64,000 bases of DNA, taken from Camarhynchus parvulus. Lineage: Eukaryota; Chordata; Aves; Passeriformes; Thraupidae. The stretch lies in NCBI RefSeq assembly GCF_901933205.1, contig NC_044573.1, forward strand, positions 87,316,546 through 87,380,545, written 5' to 3'. Below the pieces are notes generated by a model, which ran no database searches, was not told the origin of the DNA, and saw nothing but the letters and a program-made list of their open reading frames with translations. Of the stretch, positions 14,715 to 26,120 are shown piece after piece. Positions within the stretch are counted from its first letter, which is position 1; every line of letters starts with the position of its first letter. Position numbers and translations under genes: made by a program.

Positions 14715-15340
14715 CTGTTACTTTGATAAAAGGGCAAAAAAAGGAAAATTATTATCATGTTATAAACAGTTAAGTCTGTTGCAATTGGTACTGCATTTTA
14801 ATATCAGAGGGCATAGTCAAAAAGAGGTATTTGCACACATTGTGCTCTAATTATAAAAAAGCATGTCTTCGTTTTTCATCTTCTAGGATCATGACACAGT
14901 TAACTTTTTTGCCCCTTTGTAAAATAAACTATAGACAAGGAATGTTTTCTGGTCTCCTGAAGACATTTAAAACAGCAGCAAACATGTAAACAATACTCAG
15001 GACATTGTGCTCATAAGACCAACAGCTGTTGTCAGGTCATATCTTTCCAGAAAAGAGTGAAGACAGTATATTCAAAGAGATCATGTCAAAACATGAAGTA
15101 TAACTATGTATGAATAAATGTGTTAACACTTTAACATAATTAAAAGTGCTAGAACATCTTAGCAGTAGTTCACAGTGGTAAGAAGGTGTGGGGTTTTTTT
15201 CCTTGAAAAGTTCCATTTCAGTCACCTAAAACTATACATAAATCCTGCTGAATATATACAATAGCGTCATTTGGTTTTCCTCAAGCCAAATTTTTCACAA
15301 AATATCTGGTGTGAAGAACCTTTCTCTATTCTTTTTATCC

Positions 15341-15415
15341 AGTGGTTTAGGGGTTAAAGCACTAATCTAGGCAGCAGCCAGTGGATTTTCTGGGTTGAAG
15401 GATTTTAACCCTTAC
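15341..15415 (+). mobile_element. Possible tRNA-derived SINE head (MIR-like relic)
   Basis: The 5' part, 'agtggtttaggggttaaagc' followed by 'act', resembles a Pol III A-box region of tRNA-derived amniote SINEs. About 50 nt downstream, 'gggttgaaggattt' sits at the B-box position with a good match to the GGTT core but a poor match after it. The 3' core typical of MIR elements is not clear. A degraded tRNA pseudogene is the main alternative. This rests on eye matching only. Confidence 0.35.
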
Positions 15416-16019
15416 CTTTAAAGAAGGGCTAGAAAATTAGGAACCTTGTGGGTGCAAGTGGGTAAACCCATCTTCTCTTGAAGCGTTGCTGTTTTATACA
15501 CTAGGTCAGGGACTGAAAGCCAAGGAACAAATAGTTGTGTGAATAACTTAACTAGAACCAGAATTCATATTACTGAGTCAGGAACGTAAATCAGCCCTGT
15601 CCTATACATTTCTGGGCCTGGCTCCTCAGCCTCCTCCCTCTTGCAGCCTGGTTACAAGACCAATATTGATATTGTCCCGCAGAAACAAAACTCATTAGTT
15701 TAGACTTTGCTCATTTGTATTCATTGTGATCATGCCTTGTCTTCCAAATTGGAAACCACTGGTCCAAGGTTTACAGCATTCATCTAGAGGAGGATAACCA
15801 AAAGTTGAATTTCCCTGCTGGTAGAAGACAGGATGGTGCTGGAGGCTCAACCCTAGCAAAGTTCTCCTGTTGGTAACTCGTACCTTCCATACTGTGGTTT
15901 CTGCCTAATACTTCTTGACCAGTCCTTAACTGACCAAGAAATCAAATTTCTTCTTCCTCTCTTTATTTCAGATCCTCTCAGCAGGCACACTTCTTGAAGT
16001 TTAGCACTACTCATTCATG

Positions 16020-16200
16020 CTTCCCAGATAAATAACATCTTCAAGACCTTAGATACTTCACTCTGCTTTCCTTTCTTATTTGAAATATATCTTTTTCTGA
16101 AGTGTGAGGCACAAAACTGGGCACAGCAAGACTTGATCTGAACAGGATTATTTAATGAGCCCTTCAATCTGTTAATTTTAGAAAGACCTTCCTTTATACT
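16020..16200 (-). mobile_element. Possible ancient CR1-like LINE fragment
   Basis: The plus-strand text 'aagtgtgaggcacaaaactg' + 'ggcacagcaagactt' resembles the reverse complement of the CR1 segment that normally reads 'ggagcccaaaactggacacagcactcc'. A better-preserved copy of that segment is at about 24860-24895 in this window. The flanking text is too diverged to bound the element. It would be much older than the other CR1 copies here. Confidence 0.35.
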
Positions 16201-16270
16201 CAGAGACTCCTGAAAAATTCTTACTGTTCATGATAGATGTTTCAGAACCTTTTCCCCACTCCTGCCACAG

Positions 16271-16460
16271 CTCCCAGCGAATGCTGAGGGGGCTAATGAT
16301 TAATTAAACCCAGCTGGCTTTTTCCTACATCTGATAATTCATCCTGTCATAACAACCATGGAATTAAAACAGTCATTAAGAACCTGGGTTATCCTATGGT
16401 AATGGTCACTAAGAAGTAAGCTGTCCTTAAGCCAGTGACTAATCCTTTTTAGACCTTTCC
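16271..16460. promoter_or_regulatory. Candidate conserved non-coding element
   Basis: The stretch has a dense, low-repeat composition with homeodomain-type cores (ctaatgattaattaa), an E-box-like CAGCTG, and further TAAT/ATTA cores, and it has no open frame. Such text is typical of developmental enhancers. No alignment was possible, so this is only a candidate in the 3' flank of BMP5, a gene known in mouse to use distant 3' enhancers. Confidence 0.2.
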
Positions 16461-17399
16461 CTCAGCATCAAATTTCTGTATTAGCTCAACATAATGTATC
16501 CAGGAAATCATCACCCAAATATTTAGGGTGTGAGTAGCAGGCTGTGCAAATAATTGCTTTTTCTATATGACCACAGAACCAGAATATACAATGCAATTCT
16601 TATTTCCTCTGTCACTAATCAAAGTAACATTAATTGTTTCTGAGATGTTTTAGGAGTTTAAACAGGAGTTCACAAAGAGGGGCAGTGAGAGCCATCACAC
16701 TGCATTCAACTGGAAGAGGCTTGAAACACTTTAAATGATAAGAAGAGAGGGCTTGAGTAGGACACCTTTTAATCACATATCCAAGGTAACATGTTGCATC
16801 TTACCTGTGGGTGCACTGAGAGTGGCAAGAGAGTTAAGAATGGTGCCTTAGAGTTGCTGTGAACAAAACCATAGGATTGAAAGCACTTGGAAATTTCTCA
16901 TTACCAAATTTTGTCTTTATTTTTCGCTTGGCAGGAACAATTAAAAAAATGCAAGTCAATTTTGCAACTGTTTTATAAATCACCTCAAATTTTATTTTAG
17001 AAAAGAAAATGAAGGGGTAGAGGTAATTGTTATGGGAAGAAAAAAAAAATCATCCAGCTTCAGCAGTTAGGCAATGTAAGCAGAGTACACATCTGAGCCT
17101 CTATTCACAGCAAAACACTGGGAAAAAAGCCTGCAAATTTATCATGACAGTATAATAAAAATTTAGACAATATAAACCACTTTAAACTGCTATAAATAGT
17201 AACTTCTACTCAAACTCACATGCAGATGAATTTTTCTTAGAATAGAGGGCAAGAGATTAAAGATGTTCTGCCAAAAAACAGGATTAAAAGATAGAGTTCA
17301 AATGTATATTTAGGGCTGGGAAAGATGAGGGATGGTAGTGATTATTTTAGAGCTCCACCAAGCACCTTTGTCCAATTATTCAAATGCTTTCTTTTTCAG

Positions 17400-17446
17400 A
17401 ACAGCTTGGAGGAGTCCAGAGTTTCTGGCTGGCCTATGGAGCAGAT
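17400..17446 (+). other. Candidate 47-nt internal exon, unidentified
   Basis: A pyrimidine tract ending ctttctttttcag abuts 17400, and a near-consensus donor (AT|GTAAGT) starts at 17447, leaving a 47-nt segment. In the frame starting at 17400 it encodes NSLEESRVSGWPMEQ with no stop. It is too short to assign to a family. The upstream flank is also open in another frame (17332-17712). Exon of a lncRNA or of an unknown plus-strand gene, or chance splice motifs, are all possible. Confidence 0.25.
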
Positions 17447-18385
17447 GTAAGTACTGTTGCTGGAGACTGTTAATCTTATTGTCTTTAAACTTGGTATTCT
17501 GTATAGCAAAAGACAAATACTACCACTTACTCCAACATATTGACTGCAGGTACAAGGGCTGCATAAACACATCAAGACTTGGCTTCATAAGAATTTTGAA
17601 AATGTATTCTTTCAGTTCATATTTTTCTTTCTCTCACCGACACCCCAAGCTTGAGATTCCTCTTTCAGAAAAAAAAGTTTGGGTTGTCCCCCTAAGGGGC
17701 CCATTTCCCTGATTGCTTCAACAGTCTAACCCTGATGTATATTTTCCTTGAATTCCCTACAACCCTGCATGTGACAGTTTAAATGATCTAAAATATTTTG
17801 TTTAATGTGCAGGAATGTTCATAATGATTATTTTAGTAAATACTTTTCATGAAGCTGATCATCTTCAAATAAAAAATATTAGATGGTGTAAGAAAACTCC
17901 ATCTGAAGGTTGCTGGTTACATCAGAAGGTTCTCATGGGAAAGATTTAAATTGTTACTAAGACCAAAAAAACAATAATAGTAATAATACTAATAGGTTTT
18001 CCCTCTCCTTTTCAGTATATGTGAGAAAAACTACTGGAATAAAATGTTGGTATGCCATGCTCTAACTTTCTCATTGCTAGAAAATGGTGGTTATTTGCGT
18101 ACTCAAGAATCCTCAGATAGTTCCAGAATCTTGTTGCATTTTTTTAATTACATCAGCTTCAAAGTACAAAACCCACCCCAGGGGATTTCTCTTCAGCACT
18201 AGAATAATTAACACAGTGGTAGCTGTACCACTAGAGCAGTTATTATCAACATAATGAGTCAGCCCACTGTTTGCTTTAACAAACAAAAGGTTTGGGTCAA
18301 TATAAAATGATTAGCTAGACCCTTTTATTTAACTCTTTTCACTTAGTTAAATCTTTAAATTAAAATCTTTTCAAATGCAGAAGTA

Positions 18386-18410
18386 AGCTTTAGCTTTAGC
18401 TTTAGCTTTA
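18386..18410 (+). repeat. (AGCTTT)4 microsatellite
   Basis: Four exact tandem copies of the hexamer AGCTTT run from 18386 to 18409, followed by A. This is a short simple repeat with no associated gene. Confidence 0.95.
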
Positions 18411-19637
18411 AAAGTCCCAAAACAAAAAGATTTTCCGCTTTTGTCTCTATGCTCTGACTTCATTGACATTTGCTTGTGGTTTCAGTCCTCATCAAACTCT
18501 TGTTCTGTATGAGTTTACAAGGTCAAAACGTTTCAGCAGATGTACTTAAACACTGTGAGTAAGTCAAATTTTTCTTCTTTTTGATAACCTAAGCAGATTG
18601 AGGGGGTTTAGACATTTTCTCCAGCTCTCAAATCATGCTGCAGCCTCTCCAGTTTCTCAATATCCTATGCAAAATGCAAACACCAGAGATGTCTGTGATG
18701 TTTTTTTAGTATCCATCTCATGGATGAACTTGAAAGTTAAAAATCTGCTCCCTAGATTGTCAGAAGAACAGTATAGGAAAAATAATAATGGGGAAAACTC
18801 AAAGTATCAAAAGAGACTATAAACATAGTGGAACTACTGTTCCTTTTCAGCTGAGGATGAGCCTAGATGGTAGGAAGATTATGACTGTGACTGTGGACAG
18901 TGAAGCAAGTTTTCTGTGAACAAGTTCAGAGCATTCTGCACATCTCTTTGAAGGCAGTATGAATACTTGTATCTTTTAAACATCACTAATACAGCACTGA
19001 TTTCAGAAAGGAGGTACCTCATTTTCAGAAGCAAACTGGTACTGAGCAAGGAAGAAGCAGTTTCCCCAAGGATTGTGATGGTGTGCATCTCGGGTCTCCC
19101 TGAGGAGTGAAGGTAAAGATACAGAAATGTGGAACTGCCCATTCTATTTGATCGAACATTTCTGCTTCAATCTCTACATCCCTGTGGATTAGATTCAACA
19201 CGAAGCATGTGCTGCCTTGAGGGCTCAGTGTGTGCTTACTGGTATTAATATAAATATGTCACGGAAATGAAGGAGATGGCCTGGAAATCAGTGCAGTCTG
19301 AAGCTTCTTGCAGAGGAAGGGGGAAGGGTATAGTCTTCAGGCACACACTCTTTTAACAAGCCTGCCATTAGTCCCATATCCTGTGGCTCCTTTGGAGAGC
19401 AGCAGTGGCACAGGCCTAAAAGAAAAAGCAAAGTCTACCATGAGAAACAGCCCAGCATTAGCATTCCAAATTTTATGTCCCAGTAGCCCCACTATATTGA
19501 TCTTGCAGACAAACACCTTCCTTCTGCACAGGCAAGTGGACAAGACTCCTAGCACTGTTGTCAACTTTGTCTTGATGATGATAATGACTATTATAATTAG
19601 TGGTGGTGGTTTTTTGCTAACTTTATTTCTACACTCC

Positions 19638-19660
19638 TTTTTTTTTTTTTTTTTTTTTTT
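19638..19660. repeat. Poly(T) tract, T23
   Basis: An uninterrupted run of 23 T residues. No recognisable retroposon body abuts it on either side, so it is more likely a simple repeat than a retrocopy tail. Open frames crossing it on both strands translate it as poly-Phe or poly-Lys and should be ignored. Confidence 0.95.
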
Positions 19661-20194
19661 GGTATCCTCTTTTGTTACAAATGCCCAGAACATCCCATTA
19701 GGTACACTGGAAAAGTCAGTCTTCCTGACATGCCCTGACAGATGAAAAACAGGCTGTTAGAGGAATAAAAATGCGAATATAATTACAAATATATATTTTC
19801 TTTATCATCATTCTTTTGGCGTCATAATGGAAATTGTGCATTTGTTAAGAGTGGAGTCCTTAAATTCTTGGATCATGATCCCACTAAGGTGTCAAAGCTG
19901 GTTAAATCCCCCAAATTCCTGGCTTTCCATTTGCTGCAGCAGACCATCTGCACCAGAAATGTCCAGCAGAACAGTTCCATTCCAGGAGGGGTAAAACATC
20001 TCCGACAGGACTAAAAGGAACAATTCAAAGAGCAGTGGCCGCTGGAGTGGAAACCTAACCCCGGTAAAGTCCATGAAGTATAGAGGGGCCAGGGTTTCAC
20101 CCCAGCCTCTTTTTTCCTGCTTTAAGTGTGTGATTTGGCCGGGGAAAAGTTCAATTGAAGGCACACAGTTAGGCTATACATACAACAAAGAGAC

Positions 20195-20206
20195 GGGGGG
20201 GGGGGG
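20195..20206 (+). repeat. Poly(G) tract, G12
   Basis: Twelve consecutive G residues lie in otherwise AT-rich DNA, which is unusual for this window. It could be polymorphic or a sequencing and assembly soft spot. Confidence 0.9.
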
Positions 20207-20860
20207 AAATGCAAGACAAAGGATTACTTTAAAGTTAGACATCAGCTCCTTTAGCTTTACACAATGAAGGAAAGCACATAGGTTTCAACGGGATAAAAGC
20301 AGACTTTATTTTGTAAAGAGATCTCAGGATGAAACAAAGGACTGTAATTGTACCTCCTATCTGCAAATCTGAGGTGGTGAAGGAAAAGAAAGTGGGTGGA
20401 TGGTTAACAAGAATAGCTTGAAACCATGCTTTGTTAACAGAGTAAAATTAGCTTGCTGAGAACCTTTATTTTCCACATAACTTTTAATAGGAGCATTATT
20501 TTACATATCTCTATGGTAGAGACCCCATTTACAAATTTGCAACAAGTAACCACTGAACTTCAGCTAATTTTTCTCTGTTTTCTGTTTCATCTGCTGAATT
20601 AATGACAATACATCTGAGGTGGGTTGCTAACACTTCCATAGCTGAAAGTTTGTCAGCATTTCCATTGTAGGCACCTCAGGCTATCACACTGTATTAATTT
20701 CACCCTGTGAAATCAAAACTGGAAAAGATTTAGAGGTAAAAGTATTGTTGGGTTTTCAAAAAAAGCATCATTCATATAGCTCTGTTTGAAATGTTGGATG
20801 AACCAACTCAAAACAGCAGAGGATTCAATTCACATGTCCTTTTATTTTGCTGGTTTTTGA

Positions 20861-20945
20861 AAATCTGAAAAGCCACAGATGGGTCAGACCAGATATTTGT
20901 CCAAGCTCAGCATCTGCCTGGTTAGAGAAAAGTGATCCCTCTGCC
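20861..20945 (+). mobile_element. Possible ancient amniote interspersed repeat
   Basis: The text 'gatgggtcagaccagatatt' followed by 'tgtccaagctcagcatctg' resembles the start of an old repeat common in turtle and crocodile genomes, which reads roughly 'gggtcagaccagtggtccatctagcccagtatcctg'. Only this short head is recognisable. The identification is from memory of that consensus and is tentative. Confidence 0.3.
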
Positions 20946-23900
20946 CCTCCTGCCGTGCCTCTCAGCTACTGTCATAGCATTGTCTTACATGTCCATCATA
21001 GAAATGAGTTATGTGATTTCTCTTTTTTTCCTTTCACAGTTGTATCCTAGCAGACATATACTGTACTTGACATCATCAAACCTGCTCCCAAGTACAGTTA
21101 CATTATTGTTGGTTCATTCTGCCATGTCTACCAATCATCTGCTGTGGGGCATGTGGGAGTGTACTTTTACTGGTGAACATTTCTGTTTGCCTGGTGCTTA
21201 ACACCAAGGAAGTGGTGAGACCTGTCATTGCTGCCATCCAAAACCAGAATTCACAATTCTGTTTTAAAAATCTGACAACGTCTCTCTTTTTCTTTTCTAA
21301 CCTCTTCCAAAATCTTCCAAATGCAAGACGCAGGATATCCCTGTCATCCATTTCAAAACCTGATCGGCTTTTGGCTGGAAGCCCCCTCTACAACTCCACT
21401 TTCAAATTCAGAAATAGAGATTTTCCACTCATTTTTTAGGACTTTTCTACTTTGTGAAGTGAATTTCACTATGACTTATGTCATGGCAGGTGTTCATCTC
21501 CCCTCACCTTCTTAATGCAGGAAGCATATGGGGCATTACCCACAATAATAACCCCACTGAATGTGTCTACCAGCAATGATGACTGGAAAGCCAACTGGCC
21601 AGCCTGGAGTTCCCTTTCATAAGGGAAATTCCATGGGAGTTATGGGGCTTGTATAATAATAGCCTTATTCTAGAATATTTTCCTACATGAACTTCATGTT
21701 CAGGTTGTGGACTTGGGAAAACATTTTTTTAAAGAAAGAAGTAAATGTTTCAGAATAGCAATTCAAGAACACATCAATTCAGATTTAATTTCAAATTGTC
21801 ATGTTTTGGGGATTGTAGAGTCAGGCTCTTGATCTTATCAGACTGTATTTTTCACACGTTTCATTCTTTTTAAAATGTTTTATTTCATTTAAATTTATTT
21901 AGCAGATCCCTCTTTGGAGCAGGAAATCCCAACATTATTAAATTCAAGGACTCAAGAAAGGAAGGTAGAAAAAATATGTTATTTGGAAAAATCTGTTGAT
22001 TAATATTGAAGGGCTCTCTAACCAATTTAAAATTAAGATTAATCTGAATCCGTATAATATATGGAAACTCATTCTAAAATTGAAACTTGAGAAACTGTAT
22101 TTTAATCTTGAAAAGTTTTATTTCTTCTACTACACCAAAGTGAATATGTATTTACACTCTAAATTATACACAAGACTCATCCTCCAAATAATTTTTTTAG
22201 AGTATTCATTAACTTTTCAAACATTTTGTATGAGCAATTTTTTGCAGTACAAGAGTCACACTATAAAAATGCAATACAAACCATATAATATAGACAAATG
22301 TTAGGGGTTTTACAGTGCTTCATTATTTCTTGGAATATTTCCAAAGAATTTTTTTCCTTTCTAATTTCCCTTTCTAATTTAACACATCAGCCAGTCTTTT
22401 CTTCTTCTGCGGTTTTAGCCAAACTGTGCTGCCCGGTCCAGAGTGTGTGATGTTGTTTGTACTCTGCTCTCAGACTGGGACAAGGAAATCCATTTCCCTG
22501 GTAGTGGGAAATACAGGATTTCCACTGTTCAGTGGAAGTGCTATTCTAAAGAAAGTTTCTTGCTTGGCCAGACACTACACTACACAGCAGAGGGTGAAGA
22601 TTGACCCAAATACATAGATTTCACAATGCTTTCCGTAAAATTTTATGATACACCCTGTCTGCATGTTTTCCTACACTCCTTCTAGCCAAGAAATATTTAC
22701 CAAACAGTCATTGACATAACAAGTGAAGAACAGATCATGAAAACTCTTATTTGTTTTCTCTTTTCTCAAATACAAGAAAAAAATTAAAAATGGACAGAAA
22801 ATAAATATGCGTATAAAGTAAATTTTAAAATTTAAAATAAATATTGAGAGCTACTCAAAGATATTTATTAACACAGCTGAGGGTCTTATGGTCAGAGACC
22901 ATGAGTTGGGTTAAATATGATTTCCTGCTGCTACCATGCTCCTGTACACAGGGAATGCTGCACCACCAGACAACCCCCTGCAATGGGACTGAATTTATAG
23001 CAATAAACTTGTGCAGAGATTTACTGATATAACGCTGCCTAAAAACCTTTGTAGTGCTAAGTCCTGTGTTTCCAATCATGTATAAGTTTCCTCTCATTCT
23101 ATGTGCTCAGGTATTGTAACAAGGATTTAAGTGCTATACTGGAGGAGGGTTGAAAATACTTCTATTTTCTTAAATCTTTGGAAAATTATCTTAAACCTCT
23201 GTGACACATACTGATCATTTGGATCATTTTAAAAACGAGAAGTTTAAAGGTCCTTGTATGTGGGGAGGAAGAAGTTTAAAAAATGCAATATAGGACTTCT
23301 AACTGTGCTTCTGTATAAACCATGCTCTGCCTAAGGGTGCAAGTAGTGCTCTGATCTGGAGCAGAGCTTGCTTCTTTTGCCTTTTCCCAACATTATAAGG
23401 ATTTCCCAACAACAATACTACAGGACCAGGGCAGGAGAAGACTCCCATGCTATGTTTGAGTGTAGTGAATAGTTGTAGCCACAAAGACTGAACAGTATCT
23501 TGATTATAAAACTTAGGCTTTTTTCAGATTTTTCAGATGTCTAATTTCACTTCTACAAATGGTTTAGCTGTTGGTTCATTGTAAGAGTTCAGTAACACAT
23601 ATCATATTTACAGGGAAAAGGCAATAGAAATTTGTTTAATCTACTTTAAACACCAAACAGGTACAGATTCAATAAAGTAGTAACAATAAAAGGAGCAGTA
23701 GATTTCAGAGAGCAGCAAGAATAGTACAGTGTGACTATAAGGATTCCTCTTGACAGACTCTGCTCTCACACAGATCAATACCTCTGTATGAATTGTCATT
23801 GCATTGCATTTTAAACTAAGAGATTTTTATTCCCTGAACTTTTCTGAATCTACTTACTGCTTAGAATATAAGTTCACCACATGATTTCCACCATTTTTAA

Positions 23901-24094
23901 CATTTGGTGGTTTTATTTCAGGCATGCAGAATGGAGAAATCAGGTTATCATCAGGATCAAAGGTTTTGTGACAATAAGGAGAAGAACATAGATTGTTCAC
24001 AGAAGCTAGAAACTAAGATGGTTTGCTAGTTAAACACCACAGCATTAAAACTTGTGTTAGGACTCAAAAATGGTAGCATATGTACTTGATGGGA

Positions 24095-24237
24095 AGTGGT
24101 CACAGCATCAAGCATGTTCAAGGAGCATCTGGATGAGGTTCATACTCATATGGTTTAGTTTTAGGTAGTCCTGCAAGGAGTCAGGATATGGACTTGATGA
24201 TCCTAACAGGTCCCTTCCAACTTGAGAGATTCTGTGA
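24095..24237 (+). mobile_element. CR1 LINE 3' end
   Basis: The segment matches the avian CR1 3' UTR: 'catgttcaaggagcatctgg' + 'atgag', then 'catatggtttagtttta', 'ggacttgatgatcctaacag' and 'gtcccttccaacttgagaga' + 'ttctgtga'. It is 5'-truncated, about 140 bp long and moderately diverged. It points toward the oppositely oriented CR1 that begins about 190 bp downstream. Confidence 0.85.
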
Positions 24238-24424
24238 CAATGCCAACTCAGTTTTGATACAAACTGCTGCAGAGGTGTTTGGTAAGGCCCAAATTCTATT
24301 GTAAGCAGCTGTCAAATTATCACACTGTCAGTCACCTGACATGCTTGGTCCAACCACTGTTTCTAATCCACATACAAATACTGGTGAAATAAATATGCGA
24401 TGTCAGAAGATGTTCTTGCAAGCC

Positions 24425-25045
24425 ACAGAATCACAGAATGGGTAAGGTTAGAAGGGACCACAATGAGTCCAACTTCCCTGCTCAAGAAGGGCCATCCTAG
24501 ACCACATTACAGGGAATTGCATCCAGATGGTTCTTGAGTATCTCCAATGAGGGAGAGTCTGCAACATCTCTGGTCACTCCATTCCCAGATGTGATCATTT
24601 GTGGTGACTTCCTCAGATTCAGGTGGAATTTACTGTGCATCAGTTTCTGCCTGTTCCCTCACTAAGACGAGCCTGGAAACATCCTATTGATATCTTCCCT
24701 TTAGATACTCATAGACATTGATGAGGTTCCACCTCAGATGTCTCTTCTTGAGGTGAACAGGCCCAGCTCCTTCAGGCTTCCTTCATAAGAAATGGTCCAG
24801 TCCTTAATCATCTTCGTAGCCCCCACTGGATTCACTCCAGGAGCTCCATGTCTCTCTGGTACTGAGGAGCCCAAAACTGGACACAGCACTCCAGATGTGG
24901 CCTCACCAGGGCTGAGCAGATGGGCAGGATCAGCTCCCTTGACCTGCTGGCAATGCTCTTCCTAATAGAGCTCATTGGCTTTTGCAGCAGCAAGGGCACA
25001 CTCTGGCTCATGGACAGCTTGTTGTCTAACAACTGGACAACAGCT
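24425..25045 (-). mobile_element. CR1 LINE, ~620 bp, ORF2 C-terminus plus 3' UTR
   Basis: This is the best-preserved CR1 here. Reading the minus strand, 24832-25032 keeps an open ORF2 segment including ICSALVRPHLECCVQFWAPQ, the hallmark C-terminal region of CR1 reverse transcriptase. The 3' UTR follows and ends at the left edge in the characteristic terminus (plus-strand 'cacagaatcacagaatgg'). Downstream of that frame the plus-strand text 'gatgaggttccacctcagat' is diagnostic CR1. The element is 5'-truncated and has no complete ORF, so it is inactive. Confidence 0.93.
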
Positions 25046-25124
25046 GGATCTCCGCCTTATTTCCTGAAATATGTGATGTTTTATGTCTCTTAGCATTCTC
25101 ATCTGGATATTTGGGCTTTACTAG

Positions 25125-25320
25125 TCTAATTCCTGAGGATCAGAAATATACTGGTAGATATCCAGCCTCCCTCAGATCCAGTCCCAATGAACTCTTGCAG
25201 CAATGAGTTCCACCAGCTAACCATGAATGGTATGAAGAAACATTTCCATTTGTCACTTTTCATTCCAGTTGCTGGCAGGAAATCATTCTGTTTTTCCTTC
25301 TTTATTTCAGCCAGTTGATC
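25125..25320 (+). mobile_element. Possible ancient amniote repeat fragment
   Basis: The text 'gcaatgagttccaccagcta' + 'acc', followed by 'gtatgaagaaacatttccat' + 'ttgt', resembles the middle of the same old amniote repeat suggested near 20.86 kb, where the consensus runs roughly 'gcaatgagttccacaggtta' and then 'gtgtgaagaagtacttcc'. The open frame on the opposite strand (25126-25344) is probably a by-product. Family assignment needs a repeat library. Confidence 0.35.
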
Positions 25321-25559
25321 TTTCTGCTGAACAAGGTGATCCACCCAGACTTAGCAGCTGTGACTTGCTGTGATTCACACGCAGAGGAATGTGGTGATAA
25401 TAAATGGGATTTTTCAAGTCGGAAACAGATCTGTGGGCTTGGAGGGCTGATCTACAACATGCACCATGGCTTTCTTTGTAGTCAAATTCTATAATAACCT
25501 GTAAAACTAGTTTGCAGTTTGGAAGTGGGTGAGTTAAGTGTCACTGAGGTATTTTTTAA

Positions 25560-26120
25560 GTGTCACAGGTGTTTTTAAAGTAATTGTCTGTATTCTTTTG
25601 ATGAACTTTGCCTGAAGTCTAATGACTGTAAACATTCCTGTATAATAAGAGGCCTCATTAGCAGATTGCCAGCATTTGTCTTGGAAAGAAAAAAAATGTA
25701 AAATCTTCATGGCTTGAAGGAACTAGTGTTTTTTCTTTTGTTTTTATTTTTTGAAAATTTTTTCTGGTGCACTGAATGTGCTGATGCTTTGGTTGCTTTT
25801 ACAGTTTATAACAGTATGTGTTTACCATGCTTTCCCCAGTGACATTATGAAACAACTATGTTTTTTGTGATACTAGGAAGTTATGAGGTTTGTGAGGCAA
25901 AATTTGGATTCTTATAATGACACTGTCTGTTTTATTCTTATTTTTTTTAAGATGAAATTGTCCTCTAAGGAGTTTATTCACATGCTATATATTTGTTGAA
26001 AGTTGTTGTGAAATCTGGCTTAGTCAGTAGCATGACCTGATTCAATTGCTCTCCGCATCTCGGGCCAACTAATGTTATTGGTCTTTATTATTAAGTGACT
26101 AACAGCGCTACATTACTTTT
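25560..26120. promoter_or_regulatory. Candidate conserved non-coding element cluster
   Basis: Two patches stand out: about 25600-25690 (with 'ggcctcattagcagattgcc') and about 26040-26110 (with 'gggccaactaatgttattgg'). Both have complex sequence, ATTA/TAAT cores and no coding frame or repeat signature. Their composition resembles deeply conserved enhancers, but this is judged by eye and has not been aligned. Confidence 0.2.

Larger units (their letters stand above)
14437..17399. other. Intergenic DNA between candidate exons
   Basis: Apart from the small hairpins, the SINE-like head, an old CR1-like patch and a homeodomain-motif-rich patch listed separately, this interval shows no gene or open frame with recognisable content. 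If the candidate exons at 14343 and 17400 belonged to one plus-strand transcript, this would be intronic or between two transcripts. The sequence does not decide which. Confidence 0.4.
17447..24094. other. Intergenic DNA with simple repeats
   Basis: No gene is recognised. Several ORFs of 60-145 codons (for example 19308-19745) are low-complexity or lack any conserved motif. The longest runs through the T23 tract at 19638-19660, which argues against coding. The interval from 21.9 to 22.3 kb is very AT-rich. Items with some support (the hexamer repeat, the homopolymers and an old repeat near 20.9 kb) are listed separately. Confidence 0.5.

Noticed and set aside
19308..19745. 145-codon plus-strand ORF, longest in the window
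   Set aside because: It runs through the T23 tract (poly-Phe), has no conserved motif or splice context, and a similar-length frame exists antisense through the same tract.
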